A stretch of 64,000 nucleotides of DNA, from the NCBI GenBank assembly GCA_026692665.1, contig JAPLOF010000054.1:62001-126000 (forward strand). Direction: 5' to 3'. The DNA is from Planctomycetota bacterium (GTDB taxonomy: Bacteria > Planctomycetota > UBA1135 > GCA-002686595). A program made the position numbers and the translations under genes. The notes below the pieces were generated by a model. That model did no database searches. It was not told where the DNA came from and was given only the letters and a program-made list of their open reading frames with translations. The number at the start of each line of letters is the position of its first letter. The stretch's first letter is position 1. Below, in pieces: positions 1 to 7,715 of the stretch.

Positions 1-1608
1 CAGCCGACGCGCGCGCTCCGCGGGCGGCATCCGGCCGTGGACGAGTTCGACGCCGTGTTCCGCGAGTGGCGAGCGCAGGAGCCGCGCATGCCGCTCCTCG
101 GCACTCTCGGCGCGCTTTCCGGATCCGACCTCGGCCAGCGTGTCGCCGTCGCCCTCGCCGATGCGCGGGACGACCCAGTAGAGACGCTCCACGGCGGCGG
201 CGCGCTCCAGGAGCAGACTCTCGACCTCCTCGCGGTCGCCCCGCACCCAGCGCGTCGACACAGGCCCGCGGCCGGGCGGCTTCTCGTCCAGGTGGCTCGT
301 GTCGAGGTCGCCGTACCAGGCCAGCGCGAGCGTACGCGGGATGGGAGTCGCGCTCATGAGCAGCGCGTGCGCGTCGACGCCCTTGTCGAACAGCTCGCCG
401 CGCTGCGCGACGCCGAATCGATGCTGCTCGTCCACGACGGCGAGGGCCAGCCGCCGGTAGACGACGTCCCGCGAGAACAGGGCGTGCGTGCCGAACACGA
501 CGTCGAGCGAACCGTCGGCCAGCGCCGCGAGGACTCCGCGCCGTGCGCGCGCGGTCAGCGAGCCCGACAGGAATCCCGCCCGCAGCCCGGCGCGCGCGAG
601 GAGCGGCGCGAGCCCCATGTGGTGCTGCTCGGCGAGGAGTTCGGTCGGCGCGAGGAAGGCGACCTGGCCGCCCGATCCAGCCGCCAGGAGGGCCGCGAAC
701 GCGCCGATCGCCGTTTTTCCCGAACCGACGTCGCCCTGCAGAAGGCGGCGCATCGGTCGCGCCCGCGCCAGATCGGCGGCGATCTCCCCGGCGACGCGCG
801 CTTGCGCGGCGGTGAAGGCGAAGGGAAATGCCGTGCGCGCGCGGACCTGGCTCGCCTCCGACACGTCGCACGCGAGGGCTCGGCCCTCGGCCGCGCGCAG
901 GCGCCGCACGTGGAGTCGCGCTTGCAGCTCGAGCATGCGCTCCAGCCCGAATCGTCGTCGCGCAGCCTCGAAGTCCAGGGCGGTGGACGGCGCGTGGAGG
1001 TCGCGCAGCGCGCGACCGAGCGTGGGCAGGGCGAGCCGATCGAGTTCTCCGAGCGGCACGGGTTCGGGCTCCGCGTCCGCTTCCGCCAGGGCGGCCGCGC
1101 GGCACAGCCCGCCCACGAAGTCGCCCGAGAGCCCGGCCAGCGGCGGATGGACGGGGGTCAGGGTCCCCGGCTCCGGAAGCGGCCGGTCCATCGTCCCGAC
1201 GCGCGGCCCCGTGAATCCGGGCGGCGAGCCGTCGAGGGCTCCGCACAGCTCGACCGACTGGCCCGCGACGAGCTGGCGCTGCAACCAGGGCTGGTTGTGG
1301 AAGCGCGCCTCGACCGTCCCCGAGGCGTCGCGCAGCCGCACGCGGAAGATCGAGCGGCGCCCGAAGCGGGCCAGGCTCGTGCGCTCGATCGCCCCGGCGA
1401 CGCGCACGACCGTCCCCGACCGCGCGGATCGGAGCGCCTCGAGCACGGGCACCGCCGCGGGCGCGACATCCAGCCGCAGCGGCAACACGCGCAGGAGGTC
1501 GCGCACCTCGGCGAGCCCCGCCGCCGCGAGCTTCGCCGCGCGCGCCGGTCCCACTCCCGGCAAAACGCGCAGGGGGCGCGATCGATCCGTCCCGTGGTTG
1601 GTCTCCAT
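1..1608 (-). CDS. recG: ATP-dependent DNA helicase RecG (3' end outside window)
   Basis: RecG remodels stalled replication forks and branch-migrates Holliday junctions. From the ATG at 1608 the minus strand reads 536 residues without a stop up to the window edge. The order is an N-terminal wedge/OB region (about 1-250), Walker A GDVGSGKT at 292-299, the APTELLAEQH segment near 320, the DEQH box at 393-396 and SATPIPRTLAL near 419, all diagnostic of RecG. The family is usually about 690 residues, so roughly 150 C-terminal residues, including much of the second RecA lobe, lie outside. It is divergent from the secreted-protein gene at 1845. The reverse strand also reads openly here, but that is only a GC-rich shadow. 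Confidence 0.95.
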   Translation of the reverse strand, partial: METNHGTDRSRPLRVLPGVGPARAAKLAAAGLAEVRDLLRVLPLRLDVAPAAVPVLEALRSARSGTVVRVAGAIERTSLARFGRRSIFRVRLRDASGTVEARFHNQPWLQRQLVAGQSVELCGALDGSPPGFTGPRVGTMDRPLPEPGTLTPVHPPLAGLSGDFVGGLCRAAALAEADAEPEPVPLGELDRLALPTLGRALRDLHAPSTALDFEAARRRFGLERMLELQARLHVRRLRAAEGRALACDVSEASQVRARTAFPFAFTAAQARVAGEIAADLARARPMRRLLQGDVGSGKTAIGAFAALLAAGSGGQVAFLAPTELLAEQHHMGLAPLLARAGLRAGFLSGSLTARARRGVLAALADGSLDVVFGTHALFSRDVVYRRLALAVVDEQHRFGVAQRGELFDKGVDAHALLMSATPIPRTLALAWYGDLDTSHLDEKPPGRGPVSTRWVRGDREEVESLLLERAAAVERLYWVVPRIGEGDGDTLAEVGSGKRAESAEERHARLLRSPLAEHGVELVHGRMPPAERARRL

Positions 1609-1664
1609 GGTCAACGGGGGGTCAAGGTGCGGTACGCCGCGCGCGAAACCGCGCGGTTCGAGAG

Positions 1665-1670
1665 TAGAAT
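1665..1670 (+). promoter_or_regulatory. candidate -10 box upstream of the exported gluzincin-like gene
   Basis: TAGAAT stands at this position in the 236-bp divergent gap between recG and the gene at 1845. It fits the TAnnnT boxes seen before other genes here, but I see no good -35 hexamer. It would leave a leader of about 170 bases if translation starts at 1845, or about 35 if it starts at the in-frame GTG at 1710. The rest of the gap shows nothing else recognisable. Confidence 0.3.
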
Positions 1671-1844
1671 CGACAGTTTTCCGGAGACCTTACGAAGAAC
1701 CCGTAACCCGTGCCGTTCTTATCCGTCATCTGGATTGCGCGCGGTCCGATCCCCGACCTCGGACTCCGCGCCCCCTCCAGTTCCCACCCAGTCCCGCCGA
1801 GGGAGGAGAGAGCTCCTCGGCCGTCCCCGCTCCGGAGTGCCATC

Positions 1845-3341
1845 GTGCGCCGACTCGCCGCCACGCTCGCAGCCACATTGACGGGCTTCGCCCTGTTCCT
1901 GCCGCCGGTCTCGGCGGCCGAGCCCGGGGCCCCGACGCGTCCGGGCCGGGGGCCTGGCGTGGCGGACGAGGTCCCGGTGGCGGGAGCGCAGGCCGGCTCG
2001 GTCGAGGCGCAGCGGCTCGCCGGACGAGCCAGCCTGGTCGGCCGGCTCGACCAGCTCGCGACGTGGTGCAACGACAAGGAGCTCTTCATCGAGCGCGACC
2101 GCCTGTGGCGCAAGGTGCTCGAGATCGCGCCCGACGACGCCGCGGCCCGCAAGGGCCTGCGGTACGCGCGCAACGTGGACGGCTCGTGGAAGGAACCCGC
2201 GCCGCGCGAGGTGAAGAACATCGGGAAGAAGTGGCTCGAAGAGCTCGCCAAGCGCGAGTCCGAGGCCTTCGCCCCGTACGGAGACGTCCTGCTCGCGCTG
2301 GCGCGGGCCCCGGAACGCGCCCCCGCGGAGCGCGACGCACTCGTGGCGGAGATCCGCGCGATGGCCCCGAATCACGCCGGGCTGCACGCCTGGCTGGGCG
2401 ACGTCCAGCTGGGCGACCGCTGGGTGATGCCCGAGACGGCGACAGCCAAGGAACGCCGCGGAGCGATCCGGGCGGAGGCCAAGCGCGTGATGGAGGTCGG
2501 CGCCCCCATCGCGCCCGCGCAGGCGGGCCCCGCGGAGGCCGCGCTGGGAGTGACGTGGAAGACGATCCTCCAGGGCGAGAACGTCCGCGTGCTGTCGACC
2601 GGCTCCGAGGAGGAGACGCTGCGCATCGCGCGCGCCTGCGAGGGCGCGGGCGCGCTGCTCACGTTCGCTCTCGGCAGCGAGATGCGCTACCCGGCGGCGT
2701 ACACCGTGTACGTCCTCGGAGAAGCCGGCGAGAAGGAGGCGTTCCTCGCGAAGCTCCCCGATCTGTCGGACGCCGAGCGGACGCGCCTCGCGGCGCTCGA
2801 CGGCACGGGGATTCCGCGCTCGAACAACGTGGCGCTCTTCGGCAAGGAACCGGCCCGTCGGATCGACGCCGCGGTCCGGCACACCATCGGGAACATCCTG
2901 GGGCTCTCGCTGGGCGTGTCGCACAAGACGGCCTGGGCCTGGGAGGGCATCGGGCAGTACCTGACCCGCGAGCTCGTGGGTACGCGGCTGACCTGGTTCG
3001 TCTCGGAGGCTGCCGATCCGGCCTCGGCGGGTCTGCGCGGCAAGCTGATGACGCCGGAGTCGAACTGGATCCAGGAGGCCTACGACCTCCTGGCCAACGG
3101 GACCGCGGTGCCCCTGGATGACCTCATGCTCCGTGATCTCGACCGGCTCGACGTGCCCGGGGCGTTGACGGGCTACGCCTTCGTGGCCTACCTGCTCGAG
3201 GGGCAGCCCGCGGCCACGCTCGAGTTCGTGACGCGCTCCGCGCGCGGCGACGACCCCGCGGCGATCACGGGCGAGGTCCTGAAGCGGACCCCGGCCGAAC
3301 TCCAGGAACGACTCGTTCAGTGGCTCGCGGAACGGCGCTAG
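1845..3341 (+). CDS. exported gluzincin-like protein, degenerate zinc site
   Basis: 498 residues starting at a GTG directly followed by a good signal peptide (MRRLAATL, hydrophobic core, VSAAEP); the frame is open further up to a GTG at 1710, but that would bury the signal. After export comes a TPR-like stretch (CNDKELFIERDRLWRKVLE). The C-terminal half resembles peptidase-MA-like gluzincins: RHTIGNILG at H346 and WAWEGIGQYL with W366-E367. A true HExxH is missing (the second position is T, the second His is absent), so peptidase activity is doubtful. The next gene has the same architecture in a different degenerate form and lies 23 bp downstream, so the two are probably co-transcribed. Function unknown; the gluzincin relation is inferred from motif order and spacing. 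Confidence 0.75.
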   Translation: MRRLAATLAATLTGFALFLPPVSAAEPGAPTRPGRGPGVADEVPVAGAQAGSVEAQRLAGRASLVGRLDQLATWCNDKELFIERDRLWRKVLEIAPDDAAARKGLRYARNVDGSWKEPAPREVKNIGKKWLEELAKRESEAFAPYGDVLLALARAPERAPAERDALVAEIRAMAPNHAGLHAWLGDVQLGDRWVMPETATAKERRGAIRAEAKRVMEVGAPIAPAQAGPAEAALGVTWKTILQGENVRVLSTGSEEETLRIARACEGAGALLTFALGSEMRYPAAYTVYVLGEAGEKEAFLAKLPDLSDAERTRLAALDGTGIPRSNNVALFGKEPARRIDAAVRHTIGNILGLSLGVSHKTAWAWEGIGQYLTRELVGTRLTWFVSEAADPASAGLRGKLMTPESNWIQEAYDLLANGTAVPLDDLMLRDLDRLDVPGALTGYAFVAYLLEGQPAATLEFVTRSARGDDPAAITGEVLKRTPAELQERLVQWLAERR

Positions 3342-3364
3342 GCCGGGCAGAGGTAGGACACGAC

Positions 3365-4699
3365 ATGCACATCGCTCGAGGTCTCTGGATCCCGCTCCTC
3401 TCGTTCTGGCTGGCGCTCGCGCCTGCGGCGCGCGCCGGAGACGTGCCCGTGGGATGGAAGGAGAAGGAGGCCACGACCGGCGCGCTGCACGCCGGGTTGC
3501 CGAAGCCGGCGTTCGACGCCATCGCGCGCTGGACCGGATTCTGCGCCGCGAACCAGTACCGGATGGACCTGGATGCCCAGGGTCGGGTTCTGGTGTTGAC
3601 GCCGGTGAAGCGCGGACAGACGCGCGAGACCCTGCGCATCGTGGGCCAGGCCGAAACCTGGTTCGACGGACTCCTGCCGCCGGTCCCGCGCTCGGGCACG
3701 GCGCCGGCCGCGGCGCCCTCCAACAACGGGGACAAGCCGTCCGAGAACCCGCCCGAGAAACGTCCGGCGCCCGCCCCACTGCCGGAAGATCCCGAGGGGC
3801 CGCCTCCGAGCGCCCCGAAGAGTTCCGGAACGGGAACCGGCGGGGCGAAGCCGGCGACACCGCCGAGTGCGTGGGGTTCGGGCGCGGGGGCTCCGGACTC
3901 GCAGACCGCGGTCCTGATCATCCTCCACGACGAAAAGGACCACGGCGTGCTCCTCGACCACCTGGAGGGCAGCGTCGCCTACCTGAAGGACTGGGTCGCC
4001 GGAGCCCGGAAGCAGACGGGCCTCACGCTCGAGGATCCGCTGCTCGGAGCCTTCATCGAGAACGCTTCGGGGCAGGAGGAGTGGAACGGGGATCACGAGG
4101 TGTTGAACCGCGTCGTCCAGCTCCTGACCCTGCGGCGCTTCGGCCAGCAGCCGAACTGGATCGTGCAGGGTCTGGCCTGGGAGGCCGAGATGGCCCTCTT
4201 CGATTCGGTCTACTGCTTCCCCTACCGCGCGGGCTTCGTCTTCGCGACGGAGCACACGAGCTGGCCGAGCGATCTGCGCATCGCGTTCAAGGACCGCGCC
4301 GCGAAGCCGCTCCAGGTCAGCGAGCTCGCCGGATGGCAGCGCGGGACCTGGAATCCCGAGGCGGCACCGATCGCGTGGGGATTCGTGCGTCACCTGGCCG
4401 AGGCCCAGAAATCGAAGGAGCGGGCGCTCTCGACGCTGCTCGAGGATCTGCGCCGAATCCGGGACGAGAAGGACCGCCAGCCGACCGGGGCGAACACCTG
4501 GAAGCGCATCGACGGCTGGACGATGCCGGCCGAGGAGCAGGAGAAGGCCCTCGTCGCCGCGTTCGGCAAGGACGTCTTCAAGAAGGCCACCGTGACCCTG
4601 CGCGGACTGCGGGACATCGCGGGCAGCGCACCGGACGACACGAAGGCCAAGGCCAAGACTTCGCCCAAGGGCACCGCGAAGAGCCAACCGAAGGGCTGA
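3365..4699 (+). CDS. exported proline-rich, gluzincin-like protein
   Basis: 444 residues from ATG 3365, preceded by GAGGTAGG as a plausible ribosome site, with a signal peptide ending near PAARAGD. Residues about 105-180 are a Pro/Gly/Ser-rich low-complexity linker. The C-terminal domain contains HEVLNRVVQLL (H244-E245) and, about 25 residues on, NWIVQGLAWEAE (W272). These occupy the places of HExxH and the WLxEGxAxY helix of peptidase-MA-like gluzincins, but the second zinc His is N and the downstream motif is altered. Ends in a Lys/Ala/Pro-rich tail. Likely an operon partner of the gene at 1845. Substrate unknown; it may be a binding rather than a catalytic protein. Confidence 0.75.
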   Translation: MHIARGLWIPLLSFWLALAPAARAGDVPVGWKEKEATTGALHAGLPKPAFDAIARWTGFCAANQYRMDLDAQGRVLVLTPVKRGQTRETLRIVGQAETWFDGLLPPVPRSGTAPAAAPSNNGDKPSENPPEKRPAPAPLPEDPEGPPPSAPKSSGTGTGGAKPATPPSAWGSGAGAPDSQTAVLIILHDEKDHGVLLDHLEGSVAYLKDWVAGARKQTGLTLEDPLLGAFIENASGQEEWNGDHEVLNRVVQLLTLRRFGQQPNWIVQGLAWEAEMALFDSVYCFPYRAGFVFATEHTSWPSDLRIAFKDRAAKPLQVSELAGWQRGTWNPEAAPIAWGFVRHLAEAQKSKERALSTLLEDLRRIRDEKDRQPTGANTWKRIDGWTMPAEEQEKALVAAFGKDVFKKATVTLRGLRDIAGSAPDDTKAKAKTSPKGTAKSQPKG

Positions 4700-4835
4700 T
4701 CGCCGAGCCACCGCCCGGCCCGGCGCGGATTCCTGGCGGGATCGGCGGCCGGGCGCGGCAGACTCCGGCTGCGCACGGAAGGCGACGAATCGGAATCCGC
4801 CGCCGCGGTGCGACCACCCCGCAATCGGACTCGGC

Positions 4836-6269
4836 ATGCAACTGCGCTTCTTCGGCGCGACCGGCGGCACCACGGGATCCTGCCACGCGCTCAGCTTCGG
4901 CGACCGGACGGTGCTCTTCGACTGCGGCCTCTACCAGGGGCGCAGGCAGGAGTCGTACGAGCGCAACGCACGCTTCGCCTTCGATCCGAAGTCGGTGGAC
5001 GCGGTGCTGCAATCGCACGCGCACATCGACCACTCGGGCAAATTGCCCATGCTGGCGCGCCACGGTTTCCGGGGTGCGATCCACGCGACCCCGGCGACCC
5101 GCGACCTGGCGCGCGTGCTGCTCTACGACTGCGCCAAGATCCTCGAGTCCGATGCCGAGCACCTGAACCGCCGCCGGGCCGAGGAACACGCGGGCCGCGG
5201 ACCGCGACGCGGCGATCTGCTCCCGCAGGCCGACCTCGAACCGCTCTACGTGCGCGAGGACGTCGACACGGCACTGACGCGATTCCGTCCGCACGCGTAC
5301 GGGGAGTGGTTCGACGTCGTGCCCGGCCTGCGGGCGCGCTTCCACGACGCGGGCCACATCCTGGGGTCCGCCTGGGTCGAAGCCGAGGCGATCGAGGGCG
5401 GGCGCACCACCCGAATCGTGTTCACCGGGGACTACGGGCGCAGGGCCCAGCCGATCCTGCGCGATCCCGAGCCCCTCGTCCCCTGCGACGTGTTGATCAC
5501 GGAGACGACCTACGGCAATCGCTCGCACCCCTCCGCGCAGGAGGGCACCGAAGGCCTCTACGAGGCGGTGCGCCGGCTCGCGCAGCGCGGACGCGGGCGC
5601 CTGCTCATCCCGGCTTTCGCCGTCGGACGGACCCAGAACCTGCTCTACCTCCTGGCGCGCGGCGTCCACGCCGGAGCGATCCCGCCGGTCCGCGTGGTCG
5701 TCGACAGCCCGCTCGCGACGCAGGCCACCCAGGTGGTCGCCGACCACCCCGACCTCTACGACCCCGAGGCACTGGCCGAGTTCCGGCGCTACGAGGCGGA
5801 GCCCGCATTCCGCACCCGCCTCTCGTTCACGAGCTCAGTGGAGGAGAGCAAGGCATTGAACCGCGATCCGCGCCCGTGCGTGGTGATCGCGGCTTCGGGG
5901 ATGTGCGAAACGGGCCGGATCCTGCACCACCTGGCGTGGCACCTCGAGAGCACGGACACCGAGATCCTGATCGTCGGGTTCCAGGCGGAGCACACGTTGG
6001 GCCGCCGGCTCCAGGAGGGAACGAGCCCGGTCCGCATCTTCGGCCGCGCGTGCGAGGTCCGCGCGCGGGTCACCCCGATGCTCGGATTTTCGGCGCACGC
6101 CGACCGCGAGGGCCTCCTCGAGGCGCTGACGCCGCTCGCCCCGGGGGATCCGCGCGTGTTCCTCGTGCACGGCGAGGACGACGCGCGGCGACCCTTCGAG
6201 GTCGAGTTGCGCCGGCGGGGGTTCACCCGCGTCGAGGCGCCCTCGGACTCGCGGGCCTGGACGATCTGA
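4836..6269 (+). CDS. metallo-beta-lactamase/beta-CASP RNase-type nuclease
   Basis: 477 residues, full length for bacterial CPSF-like beta-CASP proteins, which are predicted zinc-dependent RNA endo- or exonucleases in the cytoplasm. The zinc motif HAHIDHSGKLP gives H61, H63, D65 and H66; HDAGHILGSAW follows as motif 3 and FTGDYGRR as motif 4. The beta-CASP insertion carries ITETTYGNRSH and IAASGMCETGRILHHL, and the C-terminal His motif is FSAHADREGL. The ATG at 4836 is directly followed by QLRFFGATGG, the normal beginning of the fold. It lies 136 bp after the gluzincin-like pair and 81 bp before mgtE. The exact RNA substrate cannot be read from sequence. Confidence 0.92.
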   Translation: MQLRFFGATGGTTGSCHALSFGDRTVLFDCGLYQGRRQESYERNARFAFDPKSVDAVLQSHAHIDHSGKLPMLARHGFRGAIHATPATRDLARVLLYDCAKILESDAEHLNRRRAEEHAGRGPRRGDLLPQADLEPLYVREDVDTALTRFRPHAYGEWFDVVPGLRARFHDAGHILGSAWVEAEAIEGGRTTRIVFTGDYGRRAQPILRDPEPLVPCDVLITETTYGNRSHPSAQEGTEGLYEAVRRLAQRGRGRLLIPAFAVGRTQNLLYLLARGVHAGAIPPVRVVVDSPLATQATQVVADHPDLYDPEALAEFRRYEAEPAFRTRLSFTSSVEESKALNRDPRPCVVIAASGMCETGRILHHLAWHLESTDTEILIVGFQAEHTLGRRLQEGTSPVRIFGRACEVRARVTPMLGFSAHADREGLLEALTPLAPGDPRVFLVHGEDDARRPFEVELRRRGFTRVEAPSDSRAWTI

Positions 6270-6326
6270 TCGCCAGCGGCTCGTTTTCCGGACAGCTCCC
6301 CCGTTCGAAGGTTGCTCGCGGCACGG

Positions 6327-6332
6327 TAGAAC
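6327..6332 (+). promoter_or_regulatory. candidate -10 box of mgtE
   Basis: TAGAAC ends 18 bp before the mgtE ATG, so the leader would be only about 10-12 bases. A poor -35 (TTCGAA, 6304-6309) sits 17 bp upstream. Confidence 0.3.
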
Positions 6333-6350
6333 GAGTGCGGAACCGGTCCC

Positions 6351-7715
6351 ATGTCCCCGATCGACACCGAAGAAGACCTCGCCAACCCGCGCGTCACCGC
6401 CGCGGATCTGCGCGACGCGTGGCCGGTCCTCGACACCGAGGGGCGCGTCGAGGGCTTCCGCCACCTGATGTCGGCCGAGGCCGAGGAGTTCTTCCTCGAG
6501 CTGTCGGCGTTCGATCGCGCGCAGGTCGTGCTCGGGCTGCCGAGCGCCGAGCAGCGCTGGTGGCTGCGCGCCCTGCCGCCCGACGACCTGGCCGACGTCC
6601 TCCAGGAGACACCCGAGGAGGAACGCCCGCGCCTCGTCGAGCTCCTGGACGACGCGACGCGGCGCGAGATCAACGTGCTCCTGGCCTATTCGGAGGACGA
6701 GGCCGGCGGCCTGATGAACCCGCGCTACGCGCGCCTGCGGCCGGAGATGACCGTCGACGAGGCGATCGGCTATCTGCGCCGCCAGACGCGCGAACGGGTC
6801 GAGAGCATCTACTACGCGTACGTCCTCGACCAGGAGTCGCGGCTGCTCGGCGTCGTCTCGTTCCGGCAGCTGATGATGGCGCGCGGCGATGCGCGTGTTC
6901 GCGACGTGATGGCGCAAGACCTCATCACCGTGCCCGACGAGATGGACCAGGAGGCCGTGGGCCGCCTGTTCGCGCAGCACGACCTGCTCGCCATCCCGGT
7001 GGTCGACGCGCAGGGCCGCATGCAGGGCGTCGTGACAGCCGACGACATCGTCGACGTCGTGCGCGAGGAGGCCACGGAGGACATCCAGAAGATCGGCGGC
7101 ACGTCGGCCCTCGAAGCGCCGTACCTGCAGGTCGGTTTCGTGGACATGTTCAAGAAGCGCGCGGGCTGGCTGACGCTGCTCTTCGTGGGCGAGATGTTCA
7201 CGGCCAGCGCGATGGGCCACTACGAGCACGCGATCGAGCGGGCCGCGGTCCTGTCCATGTTCATCCCGCTGATCATCTCGAGTGGCGGCAACTGCGGCTC
7301 GCAGGCGAGCACCCTGGTCATCCGTGCGATGGCGCTGGGCGAAGTCCGCCTGCGCGACTGGTGGCGCGTTTTCCTGCGCGAACTCGCAGCGGGCTTCTCC
7401 CTGGGTCTCGTGCTGGGTCTCCTGGGCGTGTTGCGCATCGTCATCTGGCAGTCGTCGTTCCACAGCCCGGACGACGCTTCGCAGGGCTACTACGGGCAGC
7501 ACTACCACCTGATCGCGGCGACCGTGTTCACCAGCGTCCTCGGCGTCGCGCTCTGGGGAACGTTGGCCGGGGCGCTGCTGCCGTTCCTCCTGAAGCGATC
7601 CGGGCTCGACCCGGCGAGTGCCTCGGCGCCCCTCGTCGCGACGCTCGTCGACGTCACGGGCCTCGTGATCTACTTCAGCGTGGCGATCGCTCTCCTGAGC
7701 GGGACCCTGCTCTGA
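6351..7715 (+). CDS. mgtE: magnesium transporter MgtE
   Basis: 454 residues, the usual size of MgtE, a Mg2+-gated Mg2+ channel of the inner membrane. The order is the acidic N domain (residues about 10-135, with the ADVLQETPEEERPRLVELL repeat helices), two CBS domains (about 140-260; AYVLDQESRLLGVVSF and IPVVDAQGRMQGVV), a plug helix, and five membrane segments from about residue 275. The pore region has SSGGNCGSQASTLVIRAMAL, the conserved GGN-G-Q-ST motif. The last 41 bases overlap, tail to tail, the 3' end of the lipoprotein gene on the other strand. Regulation is expected mainly at protein level through Mg2+ binding by the N and CBS domains. Confidence 0.97.
   Translation: MSPIDTEEDLANPRVTAADLRDAWPVLDTEGRVEGFRHLMSAEAEEFFLELSAFDRAQVVLGLPSAEQRWWLRALPPDDLADVLQETPEEERPRLVELLDDATRREINVLLAYSEDEAGGLMNPRYARLRPEMTVDEAIGYLRRQTRERVESIYYAYVLDQESRLLGVVSFRQLMMARGDARVRDVMAQDLITVPDEMDQEAVGRLFAQHDLLAIPVVDAQGRMQGVVTADDIVDVVREEATEDIQKIGGTSALEAPYLQVGFVDMFKKRAGWLTLLFVGEMFTASAMGHYEHAIERAAVLSMFIPLIISSGGNCGSQASTLVIRAMALGEVRLRDWWRVFLRELAAGFSLGLVLGLLGVLRIVIWQSSFHSPDDASQGYYGQHYHLIAATVFTSVLGVALWGTLAGALLPFLLKRSGLDPASASAPLVATLVDVTGLVIYFSVAIALLSGTLL

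Noticed and set aside
37..1881. 614-codon plus-strand open frame opposite recG
   Set aside because: The minus strand gives an unmistakable RecG; the plus frame has Arg/Ala-rich shadow composition and no domain.
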